Source: Pedobacter sp. Leaf216
GTDB taxonomy: Bacteria; Bacteroidota; Bacteroidia; Sphingobacteriales; Sphingobacteriaceae
Assembly (NCBI RefSeq): GCF_001421515.1
Contig: NZ_LMKM01000010.1
Coordinates: 1-64,000 of the forward strand
DNA length: 64,000 bases
Direction: 5' to 3'
Position numbers and translations under genes: made by a program. Below, piece by piece: positions 1-10,213 of this stretch. A model generated the notes under the pieces. The model was not told where the DNA came from and did not search any database. It worked only from the letters and a program-made list of their open reading frames with translations. Numbering within the stretch: position 1 is the stretch's first letter; each line of letters opens with the position of its first letter.

Positions 1-90
1 TTTGGTACCTGCTCCTGTAAGCCGATACCGAGGGGCCTACCCTCATCAATCAGACAGCACTGATTTGCTCGCGCAAATCATTCATGTCGC

Positions 91-1803
91 TCAATAACCC
101 GGACTTTGTTTCAGTACTCCTTTACTTCTATCAATCTGATCTTGTGGTAAAGGGAAATAATCATCTCTGCTTTCGATTGTAATTCCTTTTAGGTAATTAA
201 AGTATCCACCTTCAAAAGAAAAATAACTCTCAAGCGTTTGTTTAGCGATGCCCCAGCGTACAAGATCGAAAAAGCGGTGGCCTTCCAATGCCAATTCCAA
301 CCGGCGTTCAAAACGCACTGCATTTCGGGCATAGGTATCATTCGGAAATGATAAGTACTCACTAACTTTATACGCGGCAGCTGGTGCACCATTTATAGTT
401 TTAGGTGTTATTTTTGCTGCACGCGCCCTCACAATGTTTACCAAAATTAAAGCCCTTGCCAAATCGCCTTTTTCTACTGCGCATTCTGCAGCCATTAAAT
501 AAACATCACCTAACCTTATCAGATTTACATTTAACCCGGTTACGTTTGTATTACCAGGGGCTGTTCCGCTCGAAATTTGCGCAACATCAATGGTGTTTTT
601 AACGGCAAGGAAAGGGCCGCCGTTACTTGCATCACGAATCCAGGTATCACCAGGCATTAAACCCCAATCGCGGTATGGCACCCCACGTCTGCCAATTGTC
701 GATTCAATTCGTGGATCAAGAGGCAAAGTTTGGTCAACAGTGTAACTGGTTTTGTCTGCAACGCTTAAGCCATAATCAGATTTATACGGGTTAGTGCGGT
801 AACTACCATCCAATAACGGTAAACCAGTAGTACTTACCTTAAATGAGTTGGCCAAATCAATGGTTGGTTGGAAAAAGCCACAACAGTTAACCGGTGCATT
901 ACCATATGGAAAGTTAAGCATATCACCAACATTTCCATTGTCTCCGCCGGTACCATCTGTTCCAACCGAATGCTGAACAGACATAATCGTTTCAGGGCCA
1001 TCTTCTTTGGTAATGTCGAAGTTATCGGTATAAGGCATATCAACTAAGCTTGGTTTTGCCAATATCACCGCATTCAAAAGGTCATAAGCCTCGGTATATT
1101 TCTTTTGGTATAAAAATACCTTTCCCAAATATGCCTGGGCAGCATATTTATCTACACGGCCTTTCTGGTTTTTGGGTTTGGTTGTACTCAGGTTGGCAAC
1201 AGCAAACTGAAGATCATCTACAATATTTGGATAGATGTCTTTATCATTTGCAACAAAAGTACCACTTGTAGTTTCGGTAATGTAAGGCACAACTTTAAAT
1301 ATCCGTACCAAGAAGAAATAGTAATGTGCCCGAAGTAATCTTGTTTCGCCCTGGATTTCTTTTGCACGGGCATCGCTAAATTTTGCAGTTCCTTGGCCGG
1401 CCTGTAAATTGGCTAAAATTTTAAGGGTATTGTTACACCGTTGAATGCCTTCAAAACACCTGTCCCAAATATTCGATAAATTATCATTGGTACTGGTTGG
1501 TGCATGTTGTTCTATCGCATTCATTGGTGGCTGATCGCCTATTTCACTTCCTTTATGTGCATTATCCGAAGCAACCTCCCCAAACAACCATTGGCTTGGT
1601 GCTGCGCCATAATTGCCATATGTTCCATTTACGTTGCCATTTAGCAAGCCATAAGCCCCTACCAATAAACCTTCAACACCATCTTGTGTGGTAAGCTGAT
1701 CTTCTGTTAATTCACCCTGTGGCTGAAGCGTTAAAAACTCCTTTTTGCAGGAAAAGGTACTGCAAATTAATAGGGAGAGCAGAATATATTTTATATGTTT
1801 CAT
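91..1803 (-). CDS. SusD/RagB-family outer-membrane lipoprotein
   Basis: Surface-exposed glycan-binding partner of a SusC-type TonB-dependent channel. The 570-residue product starts with a short hydrophobic signal peptide ending in a lipobox (cysteine in FSCKK, about residue 19), continues with a tetratricopeptide-like helical SusD fold, and ends in the family-typical KQSPGY. The C-terminal part carries the usual SusD segment with RFERRLELALEGHRFFDLVRWG. It lies 16 bp downstream of the SusC gene at 1820-5089 and is surely cotranscribed with it. The substrate cannot be told from sequence. No enzyme gene follows within the 90 bp left at the window edge, so the rest of a locus, if any, lies outside. 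An 8-bp stem (61-80) follows the gene but lacks a T-tract. Confidence 0.93.
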   Translation of the reverse strand: MKHIKYILLSLLICSTFSCKKEFLTLQPQGELTEDQLTTQDGVEGLLVGAYGLLNGNVNGTYGNYGAAPSQWLFGEVASDNAHKGSEIGDQPPMNAIEQHAPTSTNDNLSNIWDRCFEGIQRCNNTLKILANLQAGQGTAKFSDARAKEIQGETRLLRAHYYFFLVRIFKVVPYITETTSGTFVANDKDIYPNIVDDLQFAVANLSTTKPKNQKGRVDKYAAQAYLGKVFLYQKKYTEAYDLLNAVILAKPSLVDMPYTDNFDITKEDGPETIMSVQHSVGTDGTGGDNGNVGDMLNFPYGNAPVNCCGFFQPTIDLANSFKVSTTGLPLLDGSYRTNPYKSDYGLSVADKTSYTVDQTLPLDPRIESTIGRRGVPYRDWGLMPGDTWIRDASNGGPFLAVKNTIDVAQISSGTAPGNTNVTGLNVNLIRLGDVYLMAAECAVEKGDLARALILVNIVRARAAKITPKTINGAPAAAYKVSEYLSFPNDTYARNAVRFERRLELALEGHRFFDLVRWGIAKQTLESYFSFEGGYFNYLKGITIESRDDYFPLPQDQIDRSKGVLKQSPGY

Positions 1804-1819
1804 TTTGATATATTTTTAA

Positions 1820-4800
1820 TTAAAATCCAACATTAATACCGATTAAAAACTGACGTGGTGAAGGATACACCCCTTTATCAACCCCTAGTGCAGAAAAAGT
1901 ATCTGCCGGAGGACCTGAACTGCCAACTGAAGAAGCAGCATCCCTGGTTTGACTTACCTCTGGATCCAGACCTGTGTATTTGGTAATGGTGAAAAGATTG
2001 GTTGCACTTACGTATACCCTTAACCTGTTGATACCCGCTTTTTCGCCAAAGGCTTTAGCTACCGGAATTGAATATCCAATTTGCAAATTCTTTAATCGTA
2101 AAAAACTACCATCCTGAACATAGTAACTAGAAGAAGCCAGTTCAACATCTGATGCACCTACATAAGCTGATGGGATAAGGCTCGATGGATTTGATGGGCT
2201 CCATGCATTTAACAACCTGGTGCTTTTTGCACCTGCAAACGATGGGAAATCGGTAAAATAACGCGTAGCCTCAAATAACTCATTGCCTTGTACACCATAT
2301 ACAAAAGCAGAAATATCGAAGTTTTTATAAGAAGCATTTAAGTTTACACCGTAGGTAAAATCAGGGTTTGGGTTACCAATAATGGTTCGGTCTTTAGGAT
2401 CGATTATACCATCGCCATTAATATCCTCGTAACGCAAACCACCAACCCTTGCACCCGCATACGATGGGTTGTTGTTTTTATCTGCAGTACTCTGATAAAT
2501 TCCGGCAGTTCTGTAACCAAAGAAAGATCCGAAAGCTTCTCCCTCTTGTAATACACTGGTTTGTAAGCTTCGGTAATTACCATAAATCTGATTAAAAATA
2601 CCAGGTGCCAACCTTACGATTTTATTGTCGTTTTTAGAAAGGTTTAAACCGATATCAAATTTAAAAGGATGCTCTGCTGTTCTTCCATAATGATAGGCTA
2701 TGTTAAATTCGACGCCTTTATTGCTCATATCGCCAATGTTTACATAAGGCGAACTTCCTAAACCTACTACGCTGGAGGGTAGAGGCAGATTATAAAGCAT
2801 ATCGGATGTTTTTTTGCTGTACCAATCTAATGATCCATCAACAGCACCTCCTAAGAAAGTAAAATCAAGACCAATATTTAGTGCTTTTAACGATTCCCAT
2901 TTTACATCAGCATTTTGATAGGCATTTTGCCAAACACCAGTAGTAAGGCCGTTAACCCCGCCAACAGCATAAGCCGAGTTAACAATAGAACTTTGGTACC
3001 TGTTGATGTACTGGTATGGAGGAATCCGTTGGTTACCCGTTTGGCCATATCCAACGCGTAATTTTAAATCACTTATCCATTTAACATCCTTCATAAATTC
3101 TTCTTCAGATAACCTCCAGGCTGCACTTGCTGCCGGATAATAACCGTATTTGTTTGCAGGCCCGAAGTTGGAAGAACCATCGCGGCGAATGGTAACGCTC
3201 GCTAAATAACGGTCGTGATAAGAATAATCTGCCTTTGCAAACAATGAAAAGAGTGATCCTATTGATCCATAACTCGAATTGCTGATGTTAGACGAGCCTG
3301 TATTGAGGTAATAATAATCCTGACTGCCTAAAATGAAATACCCATTTCTACCGGCATTGAGTTGCCTTGTTCTCGATCGGATGGCCTCCGTACCAACCAA
3401 TACATTTAACCTGTGTTTTTCATTAAAAACTTTACTGTAATTTAAAGTGTTCGTCCAGGTCCATTCTGTGTTATATCCCTGGTATTCATTGAGGCTATTT
3501 GAGTTATTACCTTCAGAAAATTCAAGATTCGGGTAACGCATCGATAAACCGTTAAAGTTCTCATAGCGGATACCAAAATTTGTTTTTAAAACTAAGCCGG
3601 GAATGATATCGCCTTCAGCATAAACGTTACCAAAAAAGAAATTACTTTTATTCTTATTGTCTTTCGCGCGATAAAGAAAAGCAACAGGATTTTCTGCATT
3701 TCCTAACTGACTGCCGCGGCTCCCTGCAAAATTGCCTGCAATATCGTAAACAGGAATAATGGTAGGAATCCGGTATGCCCAACCCAATGCACTCCCCTGA
3801 TCCTGGTAATCGCCAGAAACATTGGGATTTACTCCTAAACCAAAACCCTCAGAATAACTGTACTGAGCATTTTCGCCAAAACGAACCCTCTTATTAAATG
3901 CCGAGATATTGGTGTTCGATCTGAAATTATACCGTTTAAACCCGGTATTTTTAATTGTTCCTTTTTGATCAAGATAACCTCCTGAAAAGGTATATGTGGC
4001 ATTTTCACCCCCTCCTGTAGCACTGATTTGATAATTTTGAACAGGTGCAACCTCAGTAATTTCATCAAACCAGTTGGTACCGGCCTTATTTGCTTTTGTA
4101 ATTTGATAAAAAAGATCAGGATCGCGGTTATAATTGTATTTAGAAGGATCAGCATCGGCTGCAGTAACATCCTGGCCGAGTTTTAAACCAGCTACCAAAT
4201 AATCTGGCAATACAGGTACAGAACCTGATCCATAATTTTTTCCTGCGGCAACAGGTAATCCTGCATTGGTATAACCATCAAATATATACTGAGCATATTG
4301 TTGAGGGTTCATCATCTCCGGAAAACTGTTTTTCCTTGGCACCTGGGTACCATAATAAGAATCGAGGGTAATTCTTGGAGCCCCTACCACACCCTTTTTA
4401 GTGGTAATGATAACAACACCATTATTTGCCCTTGAACCATAAATAGAAGCCGATGAAGCATCTTTCAATACCTGAAGGCTTTCGATATCATTTTGGTTAA
4501 GCCATGATAATTTACCTTCAAAAGGCACGCCATCAATAACATATAGCGGTTCGTTATTATTAATAGTACTAATACCCCTAATTCTGATCTGTGGTGTAGA
4601 TCCTGGTGCACCATCATTAATAATTTGTACACCAGTAGCTTTACCCTGTAAGGCTTCTACTGCACTTGCCGCGGGTTGAGCTTTTAACAAGTCCATGTTT
4701 ACCACCGCAACTGCACCGGTTAAATCTTTTTTGCGCTGCGAAGAATAACCCGTTACAATAACTTCTGTTAGGTTGTTATTATCGGCTTGTAGTACTACGG

Positions 4801-5089
4801 TGATATTGGTTTGTTTACCAACAGCAACTTCTTTGCTGCCATAACCAACAAAGGAAATTACCAAAACATCAGTAGGTTTTGCAGTTAACGAGAAAGCTCC
4901 GTTTTCATCTGATGTGGTGCCTCCGGTTGCATTTTTAATTTTAATTGAAGCACCAATCACAGGTAGTTTATCATCACTGCCGATAATTTTACCCGTAATT
5001 TTTGATTGGGCCGTTGCGCCAAGGGCAAATAACATCCCCAAACACAAGAGAAGAAAACTCCTCTTGATAAAAGATAGATTTTGTTTCAT
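1820..5089 (-). CDS. SusC/RagA-family TonB-linked outer-membrane channel
   Basis: Imports oligomers across the outer membrane using TonB energy, with its SusD partner as a lid. The 1089-residue product has a signal peptide (cleavage near ATAQS), a carboxypeptidase-regulatory-like domain (about residues 30-110, with GKIIGSDDKLPVIGASI), a plug domain (VIDGVPF, then SASIYGSRANNGVVIITTKKG) and a long C-terminal beta-barrel ending in GINVGF with the terminal phenylalanine expected for outer-membrane barrels. It is the first gene of a SusC-SusD pair. The 592-bp upstream gap, shared with the divergent DEAD-box gene, holds a 19-bp inverted repeat 49 bp before the start. No sigma/anti-sigma genes adjoin it here. 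Confidence 0.95.
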   Translation of the reverse strand: MKQNLSFIKRSFLLLCLGMLFALGATAQSKITGKIIGSDDKLPVIGASIKIKNATGGTTSDENGAFSLTAKPTDVLVISFVGYGSKEVAVGKQTNITVVLQADNNNLTEVIVTGYSSQRKKDLTGAVAVVNMDLLKAQPAASAVEALQGKATGVQIINDGAPGSTPQIRIRGISTINNNEPLYVIDGVPFEGKLSWLNQNDIESLQVLKDASSASIYGSRANNGVVIITTKKGVVGAPRITLDSYYGTQVPRKNSFPEMMNPQQYAQYIFDGYTNAGLPVAAGKNYGSGSVPVLPDYLVAGLKLGQDVTAADADPSKYNYNRDPDLFYQITKANKAGTNWFDEITEVAPVQNYQISATGGGENATYTFSGGYLDQKGTIKNTGFKRYNFRSNTNISAFNKRVRFGENAQYSYSEGFGLGVNPNVSGDYQDQGSALGWAYRIPTIIPVYDIAGNFAGSRGSQLGNAENPVAFLYRAKDNKNKSNFFFGNVYAEGDIIPGLVLKTNFGIRYENFNGLSMRYPNLEFSEGNNSNSLNEYQGYNTEWTWTNTLNYSKVFNEKHRLNVLVGTEAIRSRTRQLNAGRNGYFILGSQDYYYLNTGSSNISNSSYGSIGSLFSLFAKADYSYHDRYLASVTIRRDGSSNFGPANKYGYYPAASAAWRLSEEEFMKDVKWISDLKLRVGYGQTGNQRIPPYQYINRYQSSIVNSAYAVGGVNGLTTGVWQNAYQNADVKWESLKALNIGLDFTFLGGAVDGSLDWYSKKTSDMLYNLPLPSSVVGLGSSPYVNIGDMSNKGVEFNIAYHYGRTAEHPFKFDIGLNLSKNDNKIVRLAPGIFNQIYGNYRSLQTSVLQEGEAFGSFFGYRTAGIYQSTADKNNNPSYAGARVGGLRYEDINGDGIIDPKDRTIIGNPNPDFTYGVNLNASYKNFDISAFVYGVQGNELFEATRYFTDFPSFAGAKSTRLLNAWSPSNPSSLIPSAYVGASDVELASSSYYVQDGSFLRLKNLQIGYSIPVAKAFGEKAGINRLRVYVSATNLFTITKYTGLDPEVSQTRDAASSVGSSGPPADTFSALGVDKGVYPSPRQFLIGINVGF

Positions 5090-5137
5090 AGTTTATAAGT
5101 GATTAGGTGAATAAGCTTACTCATACAGCTGACCTGC

Positions 5138-5156
5138 TTAAAGATTTAATCTTTAA
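5138..5156. promoter_or_regulatory. 19-bp inverted repeat upstream of susC
   Basis: TTAAAGATT-T-AATCTTTAA is a perfect 9+1+9 inverted repeat 49 bp upstream of the first SusC start codon. It could be an operator or a hairpin in the 5' leader of the transcript. Such AT-rich palindromes also occur by chance, so the call is tentative. Confidence 0.35.
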
Positions 5157-5559
5157 AACAGCATCAGTTCATTGTCGTAGTTTTTACGGCAACAGATCGG
5201 GTATTTTGGGTTGTAAGGGTATTGAATTGCCGAAAATTAGGCGCGTATCCAAAAAGGAAAGATTTCTCCTGATAATGGGTAGTTTTGTTCTCATAAGGAT
5301 TTTGGTTAGTTAGGGATATTTGGTTTTTATTGATTAATTACATATTGGTATTTTTTAGTCAACAATTTGCTAGTGTACAAAATACACTTCAATTAAAATA
5401 AATATACATATAATTAATAATTATACTACAAAAAATAATTTAGCAAAAAGATTAATTGATTCTTATTTATATTTAATGCTTTGCATGGCATATAAAGGGA
5501 GATCTTAACAATAATCCAGCGCAACATTTATCATTAAGCGGATTTTGAAACATTTTATG

Positions 5560-5567
5560 TATATTTG
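5560..5567 (+). promoter_or_regulatory. Bacteroidota -7 promoter element for DEAD-box helicase gene
   Basis: TATATTTG fits the Bacteroidota -7 consensus TAnnTTTG exactly. A TTTTG lies 12 bp upstream, closer than the usual 17-23 bp spacing, so the -33 element is uncertain. If right, transcription starts near 5574, giving a leader of about 110 nt before the ATG. Confidence 0.45.
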
Positions 5568-5681
5568 CCCCCGAAGCAGGAATAAGGGCTTGTCGTTCTC
5601 AATGGCATATTCTCTCCGCAAGTTAGTCCTTCAATAAATGATCGTTCTAGCTTCTTCGATAAATATTACATAAAAACATAC

Positions 5682-6983
5682 ATGTTATTCAAAGAATTAA
5701 ACCTCATTGAGCCAATTTTAAAGGCCCTTGAGACCGAAGGTTATACTCAACCTACACCAATACAGGAGCAATCCATCCCAACAATATTACAAGGCAAAGA
5801 TTTATTAGGCTGCGCACAAACCGGAACCGGAAAAACGGCCGCTTTTGCTATCCCAATGTTGCAGTTATTGCACGAAAAACACGTTAATACCAAAGCTACA
5901 AAAAACATTAAAGCTTTAATTTTAACACCAACCCGCGAACTTGCCATCCAGATTGAAGAAAGCTTTAAAGCTTACGGCCGTAACTTAAACTTACGCCATC
6001 TGGTAATTTTTGGCGGCGTAAATCAACACTCACAAGTAGAATCGCTTAAAAAAGGGATTGATATTTTAGTGGCTACACCAGGCCGTTTACTGGATTTAAT
6101 GAACCAGGGTTTTATCAATTTAAATACCATTGAGCTATTTGTGTTAGATGAAGCTGACCGTATGTTAGATATGGGCTTTATTCACGATGTGAAAAGAGTT
6201 GTGGCTAAATTGCCTGCAAAACGCCAGACTTTATTTTTCTCTGCAACAATGCCAGATGAGATTCAGAAGTTGGCAAATACCATCTTATCCAACCCAACCA
6301 AAGTAGAAGTTACCCCTATTTCTTCTACCGCAGAAACAATTGTACAATCGGTTTATTTTGTTGATAAGCCAGATAAAAAGAAATTACTCATCCATCTGCT
6401 AGAAGATAAAGATATTCAAACAGCACTGGTTTTTACCCGTACCAAACATGGTGCAGACCGGATAGTAAAAGATTTAGCCCATGCCGGCATTAAAGCAGCA
6501 GCAATTCATGGAAATAAATCTCAAAACGCCAGACAAAGGGCATTAACTGATTTTAAAGATAGAAAAATCCGTGTGTTGGTGGCTACTGATATTGCTGCGC
6601 GTGGTATAGATATCGATCAGTTATCGCACGTTTTCAATTTTGAATTGCCGAACATCCCTGAATCTTATGTACATAGAATTGGCCGTACCGGACGTGCGGG
6701 TGCTAACGGAATTGCAATATCATTCTGCGATGCCGAAGAAAATGAGTACTTATTGGATATTCAGAAACTGATTAAAATTACCCTACCTGTTGTTGATGAT
6801 CATCCTTACCCGTTAAGCTGGGAAAGCATGTTGGCTAAAAACCAGGTGAAACGCAAACCACAAGCACAATCAAAAGGTGGCGGTGGTGCTAAAAAAAGTG
6901 GCGATGGCAATATGAGTGGCAAACCACGCAACGCCAGCAACAATAGAAGATTTGGTGGAAACAGAAAAAGAGGTGAAAGATAG
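5682..6983 (+). CDS. DEAD-box ATP-dependent RNA helicase
   Basis: Unwinds RNA duplexes, probably in ribosome assembly, mRNA turnover or cold adaptation. The 433-residue protein shows all core motifs: Q motif (near QPTPIQEQ), Walker A AQTGTGKT (45-52), PTRELA, DEAD (156-159), SAT, and HRIGRTGRAG in the second RecA-like domain. The C-terminal tail of about 45 residues is rich in Gly, Lys, Arg, Ser and Asn, typical of the RhlE/CsdA-like group and useful for loose RNA binding. The start ATG at 5682 follows a leader whose two ends can pair (see findings). The gene ends at a strong terminator. Assignment to one E. coli homologue (rhlE or others) is not safe. Confidence 0.95.
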   Translation: MLFKELNLIEPILKALETEGYTQPTPIQEQSIPTILQGKDLLGCAQTGTGKTAAFAIPMLQLLHEKHVNTKATKNIKALILTPTRELAIQIEESFKAYGRNLNLRHLVIFGGVNQHSQVESLKKGIDILVATPGRLLDLMNQGFINLNTIELFVLDEADRMLDMGFIHDVKRVVAKLPAKRQTLFFSATMPDEIQKLANTILSNPTKVEVTPISSTAETIVQSVYFVDKPDKKKLLIHLLEDKDIQTALVFTRTKHGADRIVKDLAHAGIKAAAIHGNKSQNARQRALTDFKDRKIRVLVATDIAARGIDIDQLSHVFNFELPNIPESYVHRIGRTGRAGANGIAISFCDAEENEYLLDIQKLIKITLPVVDDHPYPLSWESMLAKNQVKRKPQAQSKGGGGAKKSGDGNMSGKPRNASNNRRFGGNRKRGER

Positions 6984-7033
6984 AAGCTCAAAGACCAAAG
7001 CAGAAAGACTAAAGTTTTAATGCTCATCTTATA

Positions 7034-7070
7034 AAAACCCGAGTTGTAATACAGCTCGGGTTTTGTTTTT
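7034..7070 (+). terminator. Rho-independent terminator of DEAD-box gene
   Basis: A 10-bp perfect stem AAAACCCGAG / CTCGGGTTTT (7034-7043 with 7055-7064) is followed by GTTTTT. It lies 51 bp after the helicase stop codon. Confidence 0.85.
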
Positions 7071-7104
7071 CACCCCCATAAATGATTCGAAAGCAATGAC
7101 GAGA

Positions 7105-7141
7105 AATAAGAAAACCCGAATTAATCTCTTAACCGGGTTTT
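7105..7141 (-). terminator. Rho-independent terminator of leuS
   Basis: The stem AAAACCCG / CGGGTTTT (7111-7118 with 7134-7141) lies 57 bp downstream of the leuS stop codon. On the minus strand it is followed by CTTATTT. It is separate from the helicase terminator at 7034. Confidence 0.75.
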
Positions 7142-7197
7142 CTCTTTATCAACTGTTTAGGAAAGCTTTCCGCTTTAGTCTTTAAGCTTAAAACTCC

Positions 7198-10026
7198 TTA
7201 AACAACTACATTAATAATCTTTCCTTTAACGAAAATGATCTTTTTGGTGGGTTTTCCGTCCAAAAACTTCTGGAATTGCTCATCAGCTAATAAAATACTT
7301 TCTACTTCTGGCTGAGCCAAAGTTAAGCTCAAATTCAGGTTCATTTTCATTTTACCATTAAGAGAAACCGGATAAGCAAATTCATCTTCTACCAGGTATT
7401 CTGGCTTAAAGGTAGGGAATGCAGTGTATGACAATGTTCCAGCCTCATTACCCAATAATACCCATAATTCTTCACAGATGTGTGGCGCATAAGGGGAAAG
7501 AATTACTACCAAATCTTTCAAAACCTGACGGTTTTTACATTTCAGATCTGTTAGTTCATTTACCGCAATCATAAAGCTTGATACCGATGTATTAAATGAA
7601 AAACGCTCAATATCATCCTGTACTTTTTTAATAATTTTATGAAGTGATTTTAATTCTGCTTTTGTAGGTTCATTGTCGTTTACATGGAATGCCCACTCTT
7701 CATTGTGGAACAAACGCCAAAACTTACGCAAGAACTTAAATACACCTTCAATACCATTGGTATTCCATGGTTTGCTCTGCTCCAAAGGCCCCAAAAACAT
7801 TTCGTACATCCGTAATGTATCCGCACCATAACGCTCAATCAAATCATCGGGATTAACCACATTGAATTTTGATTTCGACATTTTTTCAACTTCCACACCG
7901 CAGATGTATTTTCCACCTTCGAGTATAAATTCTGCATTTGCATATTCTTCTCTCCAGGCTTTAAACTTAGTAATATCTAAAGTATCGTTTTCAACAATGT
8001 TCACATCAACATGCAATGCCGAAGTTTTATATTCTTTTCTTAAACCAGCAGAAACATATGTATTGGTAGGTTTTCCGTTTTCATCATTAATGCGATAAAC
8101 AAAATTACTTCTACCCTGGATCATCCCCTGGTTAATCAGTTTTTTGAAAGGTTCTTCTTCTTTGGTATAACCTAAATCTTTTAAAAATTTATTCCAGAAA
8201 CGACTGTACAATAAATGGCCTGTAGCGTGCTCAGAACCACCGATGTATAAATCAACATCTTTCCAATATTCAACAGCTTCTTTTGAGGCAAACTCATTGT
8301 TGTTATTGGCATCCATATAACGGTACCAGTACCAACTGCTTCCTGCCCAACCTGGCATGGTGCTTAATTCGTAATGCCCACCATCTTGAGGTAACCAGTT
8401 TTCGGCCCTGGCCAAAGGTGGCTCCCCGGTTTCAGTTGGTAAGTATTTATCAATTTCTGGCAACAACAATGGCAACTCTTCTTCTTTTACCAAATAAGGT
8501 AAGCCATCTTTAAAATAAACTGGAATTGGCTCACCCCAATAACGCTGACGACCAAAAATTGCATCACGCTGGCGGAAATTCACCTTTGCTTTACCTACTT
8601 TTTCTATTTCTAACCAATTATTTAAAAAGGAAACAGCTTCTTTATATTCCAATCCGTTAATAAAACCAGAATTGATGTATTTCCCTTCTTTTGTTGGATC
8701 AGCCTGTGTATCAATATCTTTCTGACCGTCCAAAATCTGTATAATTGGCAGATTGAAGTGCTTCGCAAATAACCAGTCGCGCTGATCGCCACTTGGCACA
8801 CCCATTACAGCACCTGTTCCATATCCAGCCAAAACATAATCAGCAATCCACAGTTGAACGCGGTCGCCACTTACCGGATTAATTACATAAGTACCTGTAA
8901 AAGCACCTGATACTGTTTTGGTATCGGCCATACGGTCTAACTCCGATTTCTTTTTAGTTAAGGCAATATAGTCGGCAACTTCCTGTTTTTGCTCAGGTGT
9001 GGTTAATTCTGCCACCCACTCATGCTCTGGTGCCAAAACAAGATAAGAAACACCAAAAATCGTATCAACTCTCGTTGTAAAAACCTCTATATATTTTGCA
9101 GTTTTCGGTTTAGCATTTTCAGTATCTTCAACTGCAAACTGTGAATTGTCGACAGCAAACTTTACCGATGCCCCAACGCTTTTACCAATCCAGTTGCGTT
9201 GCATTTCTTTAATCGGCTCCGGCCAATCAATGGTATCTAAGCCTTGCAACAAACGGTCGGAATATGCGGTGATGCGCATGCTCCATTGCATCATTTTCTT
9301 TTGTTCAACAGGAAAACCCCCACGTTCAGAAAAACCATCTTTCACTTCATCATTAGCTAAAACAGTTCCTAAAGCAGGGCACCAGTTTACGGTACTTTCG
9401 CGAAGGTATGTTAACCGGTACTTTAACAGTTCTATCTGTTTTTCTTCATCAGTAAAGGTAGCCCAGTCGCTCGGAAGAAATTCTTTGGTATCTTCATCAC
9501 AAACGGCCTTAACATCTGCAGTACCAGAAGCATTAAATTTTTCAATCAATGTGGTAATATCCTCTGCCCTATCGTTTTCGATATTATACCAGGAGTTAAA
9601 CAACTGCATAAAAATCCACTGCGTCCATTTGTAATAAGATGGCTCACTTGTGCGTACTTCCCTGCTCCAATCGAAAGAAAAACCAATTTGATCTAACTGG
9701 CGGCGGTAGGTTGCAATGTTTGCTTCAGTGGTAATTGCCGGATGCTGACCGGTTTGTATGGCGTATTGCTCTGCTGGTAAGCCGAATGAATCGTATCCCA
9801 TTGGGTGCAATACATTAAAGCCCTTAAGGCGTTTGTATCGAGAAAAAATATCAGATGCAATGTAACCCAGTGGGTGACCAACGTGTAAACCTGCTCCTGA
9901 TGGATATGGGAACATATCTAACACATAATATTTTGGTTTATCAGAATTACTTTCGGCCTTAAATGTTTGATGATCTGCCCAGAATTTCTGCCACTTTTGT
10001 TCTATTTCTTTGAATTGATAATCCAT
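7198..10026 (-). CDS. leuS: Leucyl-tRNA synthetase
   Basis: Charges tRNA-Leu with leucine in the cytoplasm; essential class I synthetase. The 942-residue protein has the HIGH-type motif as HVGH (48-51), an editing (CP1) domain in the middle, and the KMSKS loop at 715-719, followed by the anticodon-binding domain. The class-typical WYWYRYMDANN segment precedes the second half of the catalytic domain. The length suits the bacterial family, slightly long as usual in Bacteroidota. It is monocistronic: a terminator follows and an unrelated toxin-antitoxin pair is divergent upstream. Confidence 0.98.
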   Translation of the reverse strand: MDYQFKEIEQKWQKFWADHQTFKAESNSDKPKYYVLDMFPYPSGAGLHVGHPLGYIASDIFSRYKRLKGFNVLHPMGYDSFGLPAEQYAIQTGQHPAITTEANIATYRRQLDQIGFSFDWSREVRTSEPSYYKWTQWIFMQLFNSWYNIENDRAEDITTLIEKFNASGTADVKAVCDEDTKEFLPSDWATFTDEEKQIELLKYRLTYLRESTVNWCPALGTVLANDEVKDGFSERGGFPVEQKKMMQWSMRITAYSDRLLQGLDTIDWPEPIKEMQRNWIGKSVGASVKFAVDNSQFAVEDTENAKPKTAKYIEVFTTRVDTIFGVSYLVLAPEHEWVAELTTPEQKQEVADYIALTKKKSELDRMADTKTVSGAFTGTYVINPVSGDRVQLWIADYVLAGYGTGAVMGVPSGDQRDWLFAKHFNLPIIQILDGQKDIDTQADPTKEGKYINSGFINGLEYKEAVSFLNNWLEIEKVGKAKVNFRQRDAIFGRQRYWGEPIPVYFKDGLPYLVKEEELPLLLPEIDKYLPTETGEPPLARAENWLPQDGGHYELSTMPGWAGSSWYWYRYMDANNNNEFASKEAVEYWKDVDLYIGGSEHATGHLLYSRFWNKFLKDLGYTKEEEPFKKLINQGMIQGRSNFVYRINDENGKPTNTYVSAGLRKEYKTSALHVDVNIVENDTLDITKFKAWREEYANAEFILEGGKYICGVEVEKMSKSKFNVVNPDDLIERYGADTLRMYEMFLGPLEQSKPWNTNGIEGVFKFLRKFWRLFHNEEWAFHVNDNEPTKAELKSLHKIIKKVQDDIERFSFNTSVSSFMIAVNELTDLKCKNRQVLKDLVVILSPYAPHICEELWVLLGNEAGTLSYTAFPTFKPEYLVEDEFAYPVSLNGKMKMNLNLSLTLAQPEVESILLADEQFQKFLDGKPTKKIIFVKGKIINVVV

Positions 10027-10196
10027 TGCACGTTTTAAATTTTTAAAGGTGCAAAAATACGGAAATTAAGGGGCTTTAAAAAGGAGATTCATTATAATAT
10101 TTTGCCGACAGAAATGCAGAATCAGAAGATGTTAGGATTGAAATGCGGTGTTTTAACAATGGAACAAAATCAGGTTAACATTTATTAATTATTTAT

Positions 10197-10204
10197 TATC
10201 TTCG
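10197..10204 (+). promoter_or_regulatory. Putative -7 element of toxin-antitoxin operon
   Basis: TATCTTCG resembles the TAnnTTTG consensus with one change and sits 9 bp before the antitoxin start codon. No clear -33 element was found. Confidence 0.3.
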
Positions 10205-10213
10205 TATATAAAA

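Larger units (their letters stand above)
5090..5681. other. Intergenic region between divergent susC and DEAD-box genes
   Basis: 592 bp, strongly AT-rich, without a convincing gene; short open frames here have no recognisable product. It must hold promoters in both directions. Two items stand out: an inverted repeat at 5138-5156 on the susC side and a TATATTTG element at 5560-5567 on the helicase side, followed by a leader of about 110 bases. Confidence 0.7.

Noticed and set aside
1..90. Possible gene end at the left window edge
   Set aside because: The 90 bases hold no convincing open frame; the 8-bp stem at 61-80 lacks a T-tract, so I did not call a terminator.
5107..5313. Open frame of 68 codons in the gap between susC and the DEAD-box gene
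   Set aside because: No family resemblance, and it overlaps the presumed regulatory palindrome.
9146..9634. 162-codon open frame opposite leuS
   Set aside because: It is entirely inside leuS on the opposite strand, shows no domain, and reflects the codon bias of leuS.
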